Source of the DNA: Sphingomonas brevis
Lineage (GTDB): Bacteria; Pseudomonadota; Alphaproteobacteria; Sphingomonadales; Sphingomonadaceae
Reading direction: 5' to 3'
Length of the DNA: 64,000 nt
NCBI RefSeq assembly: GCF_023516505.1
Contig: NZ_JAMGBB010000001.1
Span: 1,550,001 to 1,614,000 of the forward strand
Each line of letters begins with the position of its first letter. The first letter of the stretch is position 1. A model generated the notes under the pieces. It was not told where the DNA came from. It saw only the letters and a list, made by a program, of their open reading frames with translations, and ran no database searches. The translations under genes were made by a program, and so were the position numbers. Positions 35,251 to 43,715 of this stretch are shown piece by piece.

Positions 35251-35750
35251 CAGCTGCCCGCAGGCCCTACGCCAAGGCCTTTGACATAGAGCAACCTGAC
35301 GCCAACCCGAGCCGGGCCGTTGCCAACCGTGAAGGCGGCCTTGGAAAAGGACGGCTTTGGATTGAACAGGCTGACTTTGGGATCGCGGGAATAGCCTCCG
35401 CCATCCTGCCGGTCGCGCCCACCATTGCGGTTGAAATCATGATGTACCGCGACGGCGTACCGCCCCGGTGCAGGCACCGGCATGCAAATGTCCATTGCGG
35501 TGCCGGTGACGGGAACCTTGACCTTGCCGATGCGGCCGCCCTTGGACAGCCAGCGATCGGCGTCTCCGCCATAAAGCGATACTTTCAACTGTCCGCGCGG
35601 TTGCTTGAGGCCCGCGACATGGACCAGCACGGAGGGCTTGCCTGCCGTACAGTCGGTGGCAGTGCCGGCCGGGACAGCCAGGGCGAGCGCCGTCGTCGCC
35701 GCCGAAAGGGCAGCGCCACCGATCAACACGGGGATCGCCGATTTGGACAT
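35250..35750 (-). CDS. DUF2141 exported protein
   Basis: The 166-residue protein begins with a basic-hydrophobic signal sequence (SKSAIPVLIGGAALSAATTA) and likely cleavage near AVPAG. The mature part has a DUF2141 domain: LKVSLYGGD, PAPGRYAVAVHHDFNRNGG, and DPKVSLFNPKPSF. It is periplasmic or outer-membrane associated. The function is unknown. ATG at 35750 gives the signal peptide; a longer frame to 35867 does not. It heads a three-gene operon with the lipid kinase and the Tam41-like gene. Confidence 0.85.
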   Translation of the reverse strand: MSKSAIPVLIGGAALSAATTALALAVPAGTATDCTAGKPSVLVHVAGLKQPRGQLKVSLYGGDADRWLSKGGRIGKVKVPVTGTAMDICMPVPAPGRYAVAVHHDFNRNGGRDRQDGGGYSRDPKVSLFNPKPSFSKAAFTVGNGPARVGVRLLYVKGLGVGPAGS

Positions 35751-35910
35751 GATTTTCCCAACCGCTTCGCTATAGGCACAAGCGGCGCCGCGGCTCTGCC
35801 CATTCCCGCATTCGGAATCGGCGAGGCCCGACGCCCCGGTAGCCGTGTCGGCCCGCTTTGCGGCCAAATCATGGTGCCGCGTGGACGAAAAGGTGCCGAG
35901 GGTCTCAAGC

Positions 35911-37122
35911 TTGCAGCTAGTCGATCGCTATCTTGCGCGAAACATCGCGGTTCCGTTGATCGGAACGCTGGTGCTAGCGGCAATGCTGCTCGTGCTCGAC
36001 AAGATGCTGAGGCTGTTCGATTTCGTGATCAACGCCGGCGGACCGGTCAGCGTCGTCTGGCGGATGCTCGCCAACCTGCTTCCCGAATATTTCTCGCTTG
36101 GCATTCCGATCGGACTGCTGCTCGGAATCATCCTCGCGTTCCGCAAGCTGGCGCTGTCGTCTGAACTGGATGCGATGCGGGGCATCGGCATCAGCTATGC
36201 GCGCCTGCTGCGGGTTCCGTATATTTTCGCGATCGGCCTGTTGCTGGTCAACATCGCCATCGTCGGCTGGGTCGATCCCTATGCGCGCTACCGTTACGAG
36301 GGGCTTCGGTTCGAACTGAAGTCAGGGGCGTTGGGCGCGTCGATCAAGGTCGGCGAATTCAACCAGTTCGGGCGGCGAATGACCCTCCGCATCGACGGCA
36401 GCGAGCAGAACGGCACCCGGCTTCGCGGCATCTTCACCGCGCTCGACGATAAATCCGGCACCCGCATTTCCGCGACCGCTGCCGAAGGTCAGTTCCTTTC
36501 AACTGACGATCCCGACATCATCATCTTTCGCCTGAAGCGAGGCCGCCTGGTGCAGGAAGGTCCGAACTTCGCGACACCCAGGACGCTGTCGTTCAACAGC
36601 TATGATCTGCCGATCAACCTTCCCGCGACGGACGCCTTTCGCGGGCGGGGCGGCAATATCGAAAAGGAACTGGTGCTCCCGGAAGTCTGGTCTCGCGCAT
36701 ATGGCGGCAAGGCTCCGAGCAGAGAGCATGAACTTGCCGCGCGGGCAAATCTCCATTTCCGGCTGGTCGAGATCGCGATGATGCTGATGCTTCCGCTGCT
36801 GGGCGTCGCGCTGGCGGTCCCGCCCAAGCGAAGTAACAGCTCGCTCGGCATTTTTGTCGGAATCGTGCTGGTGGTGACCTATCACAAGATCAACCAATAT
36901 GCCGAAGATGCCGGCGCTCAGGGTCGCATGCAGCCCGAGCTCGCGCTGTGGCTTCCGTTCATTGCATTGGTGATACTGATCCTGTGGATGTACCACGTCC
37001 TCGCCCATCGGCCCGGAGGCCAGCCGATCGGCGCGCTCGAGGCCATATTCACGAAGGTGGGCAAAACCGTTCGCAAGGTCACGCCGAAGCGCAAGTTCAA
37101 GCGGATCGAGAGCACGGCATGA
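35911..37122 (+). CDS. lptF: LptF-type lipid transport permease
   Basis: The roughly 403-residue protein has an N-terminal membrane pair (LVDRYLARNIAVPLIGTLVL onward), the family segment FRKLALSSELDAMRGIGISY, a periplasmic jellyroll domain, and three C-terminal helices (MMLMLPLLGVALAVPPKRSN). With LptG and LptB it moves lipids from the inner membrane to the outer membrane. The start is uncertain: TTG at 35911 has GAGGG 7 bases upstream; GTG at 35893 is possible. Its place beside sphingolipid genes suggests it may carry sphingolipid rather than, or as well as, LPS. Confidence 0.9.
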   Translation: MQLVDRYLARNIAVPLIGTLVLAAMLLVLDKMLRLFDFVINAGGPVSVVWRMLANLLPEYFSLGIPIGLLLGIILAFRKLALSSELDAMRGIGISYARLLRVPYIFAIGLLLVNIAIVGWVDPYARYRYEGLRFELKSGALGASIKVGEFNQFGRRMTLRIDGSEQNGTRLRGIFTALDDKSGTRISATAAEGQFLSTDDPDIIIFRLKRGRLVQEGPNFATPRTLSFNSYDLPINLPATDAFRGRGGNIEKELVLPEVWSRAYGGKAPSREHELAARANLHFRLVEIAMMLMLPLLGVALAVPPKRSNSSLGIFVGIVLVVTYHKINQYAEDAGAQGRMQPELALWLPFIALVILILWMYHVLAHRPGGQPIGALEAIFTKVGKTVRKVTPKRKFKRIESTA

Positions 37123-38216
37123 TCAACCTCGACTTCATGCCTTCGCGCCAACTGGCGCTTTACGCCGCGCGACTGTTCCTGACCCGCAGCCTGGCCGTAT
37201 TGATCATGTTGGTCTTGGTGCTGATGACTCTCGACCTGCTCGGGGAGTCCGGCAAAATCCTGAAGGTGCCCGGCAATGGCGAGGCTGAGCTGTGGCGCTA
37301 TGTGTCGCTGCGCGTCCCGCTGCTGGTTTCGCGATTCCTGCCTTTCTCGGTCCTGCTCGGGGCGCTGATCGCCTTCGCCGGCCTGAACCAGCACAGCGAA
37401 GTCGTATCAATGAAGGCAGCCGGACTGTCGGCCCATCAGATCCTGGCGCCGATGATTGTCGCCAGCTTCGGTGTCGCCGTCGCGCTGTTCGCCTTCAATG
37501 AACTGGTCGTGGTCAAGTCGGCACGCACGATCAATGCCTGGACCGACGCGGACTATAAGCCGATCCCGCCCGCCAGCGGCATCCTTTCAAACGTTTGGAT
37601 CCGCGATGGAGACAATATCGTCCGGGCACGCATCGTTACCGGCCGGGGGGCGAAAACCGAGCTGCACGACGTTTCCATTTATGGCCGCGAGCATGGCGCG
37701 CTGGCCAGCGTGACCGACGGCGAACGGGCCGTGCAGGTTCCGGGCGGCTGGCGGTTGGATAAGGTCCGAACCTACGATGCCCGGATGAACATCGTCATGA
37801 GCCGGCCGCAGGAAATCGTCCTGCGGGACGTCGAGCCGAGCCGCTTCACCCTCGCCCGGGTCGATCCCGACGAGCGGGACTTCGTCGCGCTTCGCGGGGA
37901 AATCGACGCACTGGCGGCGGCGGGACGGCCAACCGATGAAGCGAGGACCGGCTGGTGGCACAAGATCAGTGGCCCGCTCTCCACCATGCTGATGCCATTG
38001 CTCGCGGCAACCGCGGCCTTCGGGTTGGCGCGGTCGGGACATGTGCTGCTCCGCGCAACGATCGGCATGGCGCTGGGCTTCACCTATTTCGTGGCCGACA
38101 ACTTCAGCCTGGCGCTGGGCAATTATGGCGCTTACCCGCCGTTCCTGGCTGCGTGGGCGCCGTTCCTGCTGTTCCTACTGATCGGCGAGTTCGTCCTGAT
38201 CAGGCAGGAAGAGTAG
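37119..38216 (+). CDS. lptG: LptG-type lipid transport permease
   Basis: The 365-residue protein has the YjgP/YjgQ layout: membrane helix LAVLIMLVLVLMTLDLLGES, the coupling segment FAGLNQHSEVVSMKAAGLSA, a periplasmic jellyroll, and a C-terminal membrane block ending YPPFLAAWAPFLLFLLIGEF. The ATG overlaps the lptF TGA (ATGA), so the two are coupled. Together they form the membrane core of an Lpt-type ABC exporter. No lptB ATPase gene is present in the window, so the ATPase must be shared from elsewhere. Confidence 0.92.
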   Translation: MINLDFMPSRQLALYAARLFLTRSLAVLIMLVLVLMTLDLLGESGKILKVPGNGEAELWRYVSLRVPLLVSRFLPFSVLLGALIAFAGLNQHSEVVSMKAAGLSAHQILAPMIVASFGVAVALFAFNELVVVKSARTINAWTDADYKPIPPASGILSNVWIRDGDNIVRARIVTGRGAKTELHDVSIYGREHGALASVTDGERAVQVPGGWRLDKVRTYDARMNIVMSRPQEIVLRDVEPSRFTLARVDPDERDFVALRGEIDALAAAGRPTDEARTGWWHKISGPLSTMLMPLLAATAAFGLARSGHVLLRATIGMALGFTYFVADNFSLALGNYGAYPPFLAAWAPFLLFLLIGEFVLIRQEE

Positions 38217-38220
38217 AGGA

Positions 38221-39312
38221 TTAGCGGCCCTTCCAGCTGCTGACGGCGAGCCTCACGACCAGCGGCGACAGGCCGGGGTAATTCGAACGATAGTAAGGCG
38301 ACTCCGCGTCAAGCTCGGCGGATATCCGGCGATGAGCCTCGCCCAGCGCATGGTAGGGCAGCCCCGGCAACAGATGATGGAGCGCATGGTAGCGGAGCCC
38401 GACCGGCGCCCAAAGCGCCGGCATTGTCGCCGGCGGCGGGACGTTGACGCTGTCGAGATATTGTTCGGTCACCGTCATCGGCTCGCCGTCATTCTCCCAT
38501 AGATGAGCGACGAGCGTGCGGATCTGGTTCAGGAACATCACGCCTGAGGAAATGACGATGAACATCAGGAAGGCGCGCAGCGGGACGATACCCGTCGCGA
38601 CCAGTGCGAGCAGGCTGATCGCCCAGACGCTGGCGGCGGCTTCCTGGATCGTCCAGCGGCGCTTGAAGTCACCGGCCGGAAACGGCCGGCGGAAGCGCGG
38701 ATTGATTTGCAGCCCCGAATATTTGGCGACCACCGCTTCGCGCAGGCCTGGCGAAAGCATCGAAAGCGGGGCCAATATTCCGAACCGGATCAGCATGCCG
38801 ACCGGGGCAAGCGCCGCGGCGATCAGGAACACGGGAAGAGTCCAGGGATGCATCAGCGCCAGTGGCAGATATTCCGGATCCTCGGCCGTCCCGTAATATG
38901 TCTTGGCATGGTGCTGATTATGAACGCCTTCGTACATGAAGGACGGTATCAGTAGCGGAATTCCGACCAGCGCGTTCCACGCCCAGTAAAAGCCGGGCAC
39001 GGCGTTGGGCTTCAAATGAGTGATCTCATGAATGAAGCTGCCGGCGCGATAGAGCGCCAGGACCGCAATCAGGCCGGCCGCGACCGCTAACAGGGTCGAG
39101 TTGGCGACAATGGCGATGGTGAGGCCGCCATAGCCGATCAGGGCCGAGCCAAGCATGTCGCCCCAGTAAATGGCCGGCCTTGCAACATTGAGGTCGCGGG
39201 TCAGATTGGCGGCTGCCTTGAGCATCGCCTTATCGTCGCCGCGTGGCAGGGGCACGGCTCCGCCGGCGGGAACGGGTGCGCAAACGCGGTCAAGGGCGAC
39301 TGACTTATTCAT
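38221..39312 (-). CDS. Membrane fatty acid desaturase/hydroxylase
   Basis: The 363-residue protein has the three His boxes of di-iron membrane desaturases: HEITH (near 129), HNQHH (near 167) and HALHH (near 313), with about four to six membrane segments between them. It introduces a double bond or hydroxyl into an acyl or sphingoid chain. ATG at 39312 (MNKSVALD) is preferred. It is convergent with lptG (4-base gap) and divergent from the ceramide synthase candidate, so a sphingolipid substrate is plausible but unproven. Confidence 0.88.
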   Translation of the reverse strand: MNKSVALDRVCAPVPAGGAVPLPRGDDKAMLKAAANLTRDLNVARPAIYWGDMLGSALIGYGGLTIAIVANSTLLAVAAGLIAVLALYRAGSFIHEITHLKPNAVPGFYWAWNALVGIPLLIPSFMYEGVHNQHHAKTYYGTAEDPEYLPLALMHPWTLPVFLIAAALAPVGMLIRFGILAPLSMLSPGLREAVVAKYSGLQINPRFRRPFPAGDFKRRWTIQEAAASVWAISLLALVATGIVPLRAFLMFIVISSGVMFLNQIRTLVAHLWENDGEPMTVTEQYLDSVNVPPPATMPALWAPVGLRYHALHHLLPGLPYHALGEAHRRISAELDAESPYYRSNYPGLSPLVVRLAVSSWKGR

Positions 39313-39443
39313 GGGATTGCGGCCACTTGCAGGAGATAGTGGCACCATCGTGGCGGTGAAAGGGCCACGCACGGGCCAGCGGCGCCCTGGCACAAGCGAT
39401 TAATCGGTTGCGCCAATCCCTGCCTCCTGCAACGGACAGGGCC

Positions 39444-40583
39444 ATGAGCTCAGAAATTGTCATCCGCCCGGTTTTGAACAAGGCCGACCGCAAGGCATTC
39501 GTCGACTTCGCCTGGGAGGTTTATGAGCACGACCCAAGCTGGGTTCCGCCCCTTAAGGACGAGGTCCATGGACTGCTCGATCCCAGGAAGAACCCCTGGT
39601 TCGGGCACGGCAAGGCGCAGCTGTGGCTGGCGGAGCGCGACGGCAAGATCGTCGGCCGCATCAGCGCCCAGATAGACGATCTGGTGCAGACCCATATGCA
39701 GCCGGGCACCGGCCAGTGGGGCATGTTCGAAGCGCTTGACGGGGAGTCCGCCGCCGTTCTGATCGCGACGGCCGAGGACTGGCTTCGGGGCGAGGGAATG
39801 ACCAGCGCCCTGGGGCCCATCTCAATATCCATTTGGGATGAGCCGGGGCTGCTGATCGAGGGATTCGATGAGGCGCCCCTGGTCATGATGGGCCATCACC
39901 GCCCCGAATATCGGGCATGGATTGAGGCGGCCGGATACGGGAAAGCGAAGGACCTCCATACATTTGAGCTTGATATCCGGATCGACATGATCCCGGTGAT
40001 CGAGCGGCTCATCAAGTCGGGCGAGGCCAACGACCGCATCCGAATTCGCGATGTCGACAAGTCCAACTTCGACAAGGAAGCGGCGATCATCCTCGACATT
40101 TTGAATGACGCCTGGTCGGACAATTGGGGCTTTGTCCCGCTGACTGACGCCGAAATCGCTTATGCGGGCAAGAAGCTGAAGCCGATCATCGTCGAGGATC
40201 TGGTGAAGATCGCCGAGGTAGACGGTGAGCCGATGGCGTTCATGATCACAATTCCCGACATGAACGAGATGATCCGCGACCTTAACGGGAAGCTGTTTCC
40301 GTTCGGGTTCATCAAGCTGCTGTGGCGGCTCCACAAAGTGACGACCCGCCGGGTGCGCGTACCCTTGATGGGCGTGCGCAAATCGCTCCAGGGCGGCCGC
40401 ATGGCGAGCCAGCTTGCCTTCATGCTGATCGAGTTCACCCGCCGGGTCTGCGTCGACAAATATGGCATCTACATTGGCGAGTTCGGCTGGGTGCTTGAAG
40501 ATAATCAGGGGATGATGTCGATCGCCCAATTGCCTGGCGCCGGGATCAATCACACTTACCGGATCTATCAAAAGGCGCTGTGA
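39444..40583 (+). CDS. GNAT-fold acyltransferase, candidate bacterial ceramide synthase
   Basis: The 379-residue protein has an N-terminal region EIVIRPVLNKADRKAFVDF and YEHDPSWVPPLKDEVHGLL, then a GNAT-like fold (GHGKAQLWLAERDGKIVGRI). FGWVLEDNQGMMSIA is near the C-terminus. This pattern and length fit the bacterial ceramide synthase family (bCerS) described in Caulobacter, which N-acylates 3-oxo-sphinganine. It lies about 8 kb from spt in the same locus. ATG at 39444 is used; an upstream in-frame start at 39408 lacks support. Identity is by recollection of the family, not alignment. Confidence 0.68.
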   Translation: MSSEIVIRPVLNKADRKAFVDFAWEVYEHDPSWVPPLKDEVHGLLDPRKNPWFGHGKAQLWLAERDGKIVGRISAQIDDLVQTHMQPGTGQWGMFEALDGESAAVLIATAEDWLRGEGMTSALGPISISIWDEPGLLIEGFDEAPLVMMGHHRPEYRAWIEAAGYGKAKDLHTFELDIRIDMIPVIERLIKSGEANDRIRIRDVDKSNFDKEAAIILDILNDAWSDNWGFVPLTDAEIAYAGKKLKPIIVEDLVKIAEVDGEPMAFMITIPDMNEMIRDLNGKLFPFGFIKLLWRLHKVTTRRVRVPLMGVRKSLQGGRMASQLAFMLIEFTRRVCVDKYGIYIGEFGWVLEDNQGMMSIAQLPGAGINHTYRIYQKAL

Positions 40584-40586
40584 TTC

Positions 40587-41144
40587 ATGGATATCGACTG
40601 GAACCGGACCGTATTGCTGCCAATCGACATGCAGCGGGCATTTGATGGTCCGCCCTGGCCGAAGCGCTGGAATGACCGTGTCGACGAGAATGGGCGGGCC
40701 TTGCTCTGCAAATGGCGCGAGGCCGGTCGGCCGATCATCCATGTCCGCCATGATTCGGTCGCCGAAGGATCGACGCTGGGCGGCGGGACTGACGGCAACC
40801 GGTTCCGGCCTGGGTTCGAGCCTCAGGACGGTGAGCCTGTAGTCAGCAAGAGCGTCAACAGCGCCTTCATCGGCACGGACCTCGACCTGAGGCTGCGCCG
40901 GCTCGGCGCCCGTCATGTCGTCGCATTCGGCATTTCGACCGACATGTGCGTGTCGACCACCGTTCGTACCGGATCGAACATGGGCTGGGACATGCTGCTT
41001 GCCGACGACGCTTGCGATTGCTTCGAGTTACCCGACGGCAAAGGGGGCAGGATCCCGGCAGAGGCAGTCCAGGCCGCGCATGTCGCGACACTGGGCTTCG
41101 AATTCTGCAAGGTCCTGTCGACCGCGGACTTGCTGAAGGCCTAA
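40587..41144 (+). CDS. Isochorismatase-like cysteine hydrolase
   Basis: The 185-residue protein has the catalytic triad of the family: Asp in LPIDMQRAF (near residue 14), Lys in VVSKSVNSAF, and Cys in STDMCVSTT with the preceding cis-peptide region. It would hydrolyse an amide or ether such as a ureide, nicotinamide or isochorismate. It starts 3 bases after the ceramide synthase candidate, so the two may be co-transcribed by chance or function. It ends overlapping the convergent xth gene by 4 bases. Confidence 0.88.
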   Translation: MDIDWNRTVLLPIDMQRAFDGPPWPKRWNDRVDENGRALLCKWREAGRPIIHVRHDSVAEGSTLGGGTDGNRFRPGFEPQDGEPVVSKSVNSAFIGTDLDLRLRRLGARHVVAFGISTDMCVSTTVRTGSNMGWDMLLADDACDCFELPDGKGGRIPAEAVQAAHVATLGFEFCKVLSTADLLKA

Positions 41145-41914
41145 GCCAGTTCGATCATTACCGGGGCGTGGTCGGAGGCCTTTTCCTCGCCTCTTGCCCA
41201 TTTATGGACTTCCGCGCTGCGCAGCCGGTCCGCGGCCTGGGGCGAGCAGAGCAGGTGGTCGATGCGGAAGCCCGCGTCTCGCGGCCAGGCGCCGGCCGTA
41301 TAATCCCAGAAGGTATAGAGCCGCTCTTCATCGGGATGCAGCGTCCTCAACGCATCGGTCCATCCCTGATTGACGATGCGACGGAAGGCGGCCTGGCTTT
41401 CCGGCTGGAACAGCGCGTCATTGGCCATGGCCCGGCGGGAGAAGGTGTCGCGATCCTCCGGAATGACATTGAAGTCGCCGGCAAGGACCGCCGGCCGTTC
41501 CTCCTCAAGGATCGCCGCCGCCCGCTGGCGCAGCCGGTTCATCCAGCTGAGCTTATATTCGAATTTCTCGGTGCCGATGGGATTGCCGTTGGGAAGGTAG
41601 ATCGACGCCACCACCAGGCCGTCGACGTCGGCTTCGATGTAGCGGCTATGGGTGTCGTCCGGATCTCCGGGCAATCCTATTTGCCGAAGGCCGGGCTGCT
41701 TGCCCCTGGCGAGGATGGCAACACCATTGAAGCCCTTCTGGCCGTGCCAAACCGCATGATAGCCCGCCCCTTCGATGTCGCCGATCGGCAGTGAATCGTC
41801 GGCGCACTTCAGCTCCTGCAGGCAGACAACGTCAGGCGCCTCACGCTCGAGATATTCGAGGAGGCGTGGCAGCCGTGCGCGGATGCCATTGATGTTGAAA
41901 GTGACGAGCTTCAT
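41141..41914 (-). CDS. xth: Exodeoxyribonuclease III
   Basis: The 257-residue protein is an exonuclease III/AP endonuclease: MKLVTFNINGIRARLPRLL at the start, LQELKCADDSLP (metal Glu), VLAGDFNVIPEDRDT, and FRIDHLLCS followed by DHAPV at the end. It repairs abasic sites and 3' blocked ends. ATG at 41914 gives the conventional N-terminus. A large palindromic repeat lies just upstream. Confidence 0.94.
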   Translation of the reverse strand: MKLVTFNINGIRARLPRLLEYLEREAPDVVCLQELKCADDSLPIGDIEGAGYHAVWHGQKGFNGVAILARGKQPGLRQIGLPGDPDDTHSRYIEADVDGLVVASIYLPNGNPIGTEKFEYKLSWMNRLRQRAAAILEEERPAVLAGDFNVIPEDRDTFSRRAMANDALFQPESQAAFRRIVNQGWTDALRTLHPDEERLYTFWDYTAGAWPRDAGFRIDHLLCSPQAADRLRSAEVHKWARGEEKASDHAPVMIELA

Positions 41915-41938
41915 ACCCGTCACCTACCCAAACGAACT

Positions 41939-42010
41939 CGTCATTGCGAGCATGGCGAAGCAATCCAGGGGCGCATGGATTGCCGCGTCGCTTTACTCCT
42001 CGCAATGACG
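41939..42010. repeat. 72-base imperfect palindrome (CGTCATTGCGAG family)
   Basis: CGTCATTGCGAG at the left end is mirrored by CTCGCAATGACG at the right end, with GCAATCCA / TGGATTGC nearer the centre. This is a dispersed palindrome type seen in many proteobacteria, here between xth and the Fe-S carrier gene. A short direct repeat CTAGACG x2 follows. Confidence 0.8.
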
Positions 42011-42017
42011 CTAGACG

Positions 42018-42335
42018 CTAGACGCTGAAGCTTGAGCCGCAACCACAGCCCGACGCGGCATTGGGATTAGTCACTTTGAACGAGGCGCCGCCCAAATCCT
42101 CGACATAGTCGACTTCGGATCCTTGCAGCAGCTCGAGGCTGACCGGGTCGATCACCAGATCAACGCCGTCCGTGCTGGTTACCTGATCGTCCGCTTCAGG
42201 CTCGCCAAGCTCGAACTTGTAGGTGAAACCCGCGCAGCCGCCGCCGTCAACCGACAGGCGGAGTACGGCAGCCTTGCCTTGCCTGGTGGCGATGAAGGCG
42301 ACGCGCTTGGCTGCGCTGGGGGAGAGGCTGACCAT
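42018..42335 (-). CDS. A-type iron-sulfur cluster carrier (ErpA/HesB-like)
   Basis: The 105-residue protein has the three conserved cysteines of A-type carriers: GGGCAGF (about residue 36) and SGCGCGSSF close to the C-terminus. It binds and delivers Fe-S clusters to apo-enzymes. No suf or isc genes adjoin it. ATG at 42335 is used; GTG two codons earlier is possible. The exact ErpA, IscA or SufA identity cannot be fixed without alignment. Confidence 0.9.
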   Translation of the reverse strand: MVSLSPSAAKRVAFIATRQGKAAVLRLSVDGGGCAGFTYKFELGEPEADDQVTSTDGVDLVIDPVSLELLQGSEVDYVEDLGGASFKVTNPNAASGCGCGSSFSV

Positions 42336-42378
42336 GTTCACAACCGCGAGATAGGCTCGCGGCGTTCAAGCGGCAAGG

Positions 42379-43332
42379 TTAGCGCTTGGCGCTGTTCGGG
42401 CCACCGAGAGCAACGGCGTCCATCGAATGGGTGCCGGCACCGTTCTTCTGCATCGCCAGCAGATAGTCGTTCGACTTCATGAACGGGATAGGATTGACGG
42501 CATGATCGTCGATCCGGACTTCATAATGAAGGTGGCTGCCGGTCGAACGGCCGGTCGAGCCCATGCGCGCGATCTGCTGGCCGCGGACAACATGCTGTCC
42601 CGGGCTGACCAGGATCGCCGAGAGGTGGCCGTAGCGGGTTTCGATGCCGCGGCCATGGTCGAGCTTGATAAGATTTCCATAGCCGCCGCTGTTCCAGCCG
42701 GCCGCCGAGACCATGCCGTCGGCCGTGGCATAGATCGGGGTGCCGACCGGTGCCGCAAGGTCGATGCCCTGGTGGCGCGCGGCGCCGCCGCGGAACGGAT
42801 CGGTGCGGGTGCCATAGCCGGAGGTGAACTCGGCGGTGCGGACAGGCTTTTCGGAAGGAACGGCGATGGCGCCGTCGGCGAGGTTGTCGAGCTTCTTCCA
42901 GCTGGTAAACAATGATTTGAAGGTCGGGTCGGACTGGCTGGCGCTGTCGAACGGGCCGCCCTGGGCGCCCTGACCAAGCGCATCGACATAGCCGAGCTTG
43001 GCAATCACGGCCGGATCCACCTTTTGGCCGGAAATCATCGCCGCAAGAATCTTCTGCCGCTCTTCAATCTGGTGAACCCGGGCCTCGGTCGCGGCGGCGA
43101 GGCGAGCGATATCCGAAGAAACGGCCGCCGGAGCGGCCGTTGCTGAAATCGAGGGGGAGATGAACAGGCGAATTGCCGAATAGGCCGACCAGGCAAACAA
43201 CAGCACCATGACAAGGAGCATTGTCATCTGCACCGGCGCCGAAACGCGCAGGCGGCGAAGATGATTGCCGTCGTGGACAAACAGGTCGCGGGTTTGGAAC
43301 AACCTCTTGGTCGCGATCGCCGCTTGGGTCAT
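42379..43332 (-). CDS. M23-family cell-wall metallopeptidase
   Basis: The 317-residue protein has a membrane anchor near residues 35-58 (MTMLLVMVLLFAWSAYSAIR), a short coiled coil (ARLAAATEARVHQIEERQKI) and a C-terminal M23 domain. Zn ligands are His in RHQGIDLAAP with its Asp, and His in SHLHYEVR. It should cut peptidoglycan cross-links or activate another hydrolase in the periplasm. The long upstream region to serC contains several palindromes. Confidence 0.93.
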   Translation of the reverse strand: MTQAAIATKRLFQTRDLFVHDGNHLRRLRVSAPVQMTMLLVMVLLFAWSAYSAIRLFISPSISATAAPAAVSSDIARLAAATEARVHQIEERQKILAAMISGQKVDPAVIAKLGYVDALGQGAQGGPFDSASQSDPTFKSLFTSWKKLDNLADGAIAVPSEKPVRTAEFTSGYGTRTDPFRGGAARHQGIDLAAPVGTPIYATADGMVSAAGWNSGGYGNLIKLDHGRGIETRYGHLSAILVSPGQHVVRGQQIARMGSTGRSTGSHLHYEVRIDDHAVNPIPFMKSNDYLLAMQKNGAGTHSMDAVALGGPNSAKR

Positions 43333-43466
43333 GGCTCCAGCCAACTCCTCAATTCACTGGCACCAGGCGCAAAGACGCCCGGCGCAGAATCCGTTCGGTT
43401 ATGGAGCTCCCCAGCCCCGCTTGATCCGACAGGCGATTGCCCTCGCTTGTCGGAAGCGAAACTCTG

Positions 43467-43574
43467 ACCCCTAGGGGTTAAGCATTACAACCTTATGTTC
43501 CCCCTTAAGGGGTGAAGCGCAGGGTGACTGGGACGAACCGTTGATCAAAGTTGCGGTAGGTTAACTAATTAACC
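43467..43574. promoter_or_regulatory. Palindrome-rich region between the M23 peptidase and serC
   Basis: The 383-base gap between the divergent genes contains ACCCCTAGGGGT (43467-43478), CCCCTTAAGGGG (43502-43513) and GGTTAA-CTAA-TTAACC (43559-43574), all perfect inverted repeats. They may be regulator sites for the peptidase or for serC. No gene is seen here. Confidence 0.5.
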
Positions 43575-43649
43575 GGAATTTATCAGGGTAAATCATGACG
43601 CCGGCGAATCCTTCGCAGGTGCAAAATTGCCACTAACGGCTAGTTGAAA

Positions 43650-43715
43650 ACCCAGCTACATCCTGCAGCGGGCCACGCCGTCCCAACGCGGCGCGTGCTC
43701 TCTGCAAGGAGAGTT
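43650..43715 (+). ncRNA. Possible serC leader RNA
   Basis: Directly upstream of serC a stem CACGCCG / CGGCG-CGTG can form, followed by CTCT-gcaagg-AGAG, which would sequester the AAGGAGAG ribosome site. A conserved serC leader element is known upstream of serC-serA in alphaproteobacteria; position and potential structure agree, but no covariance search was possible. Confidence 0.45.
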
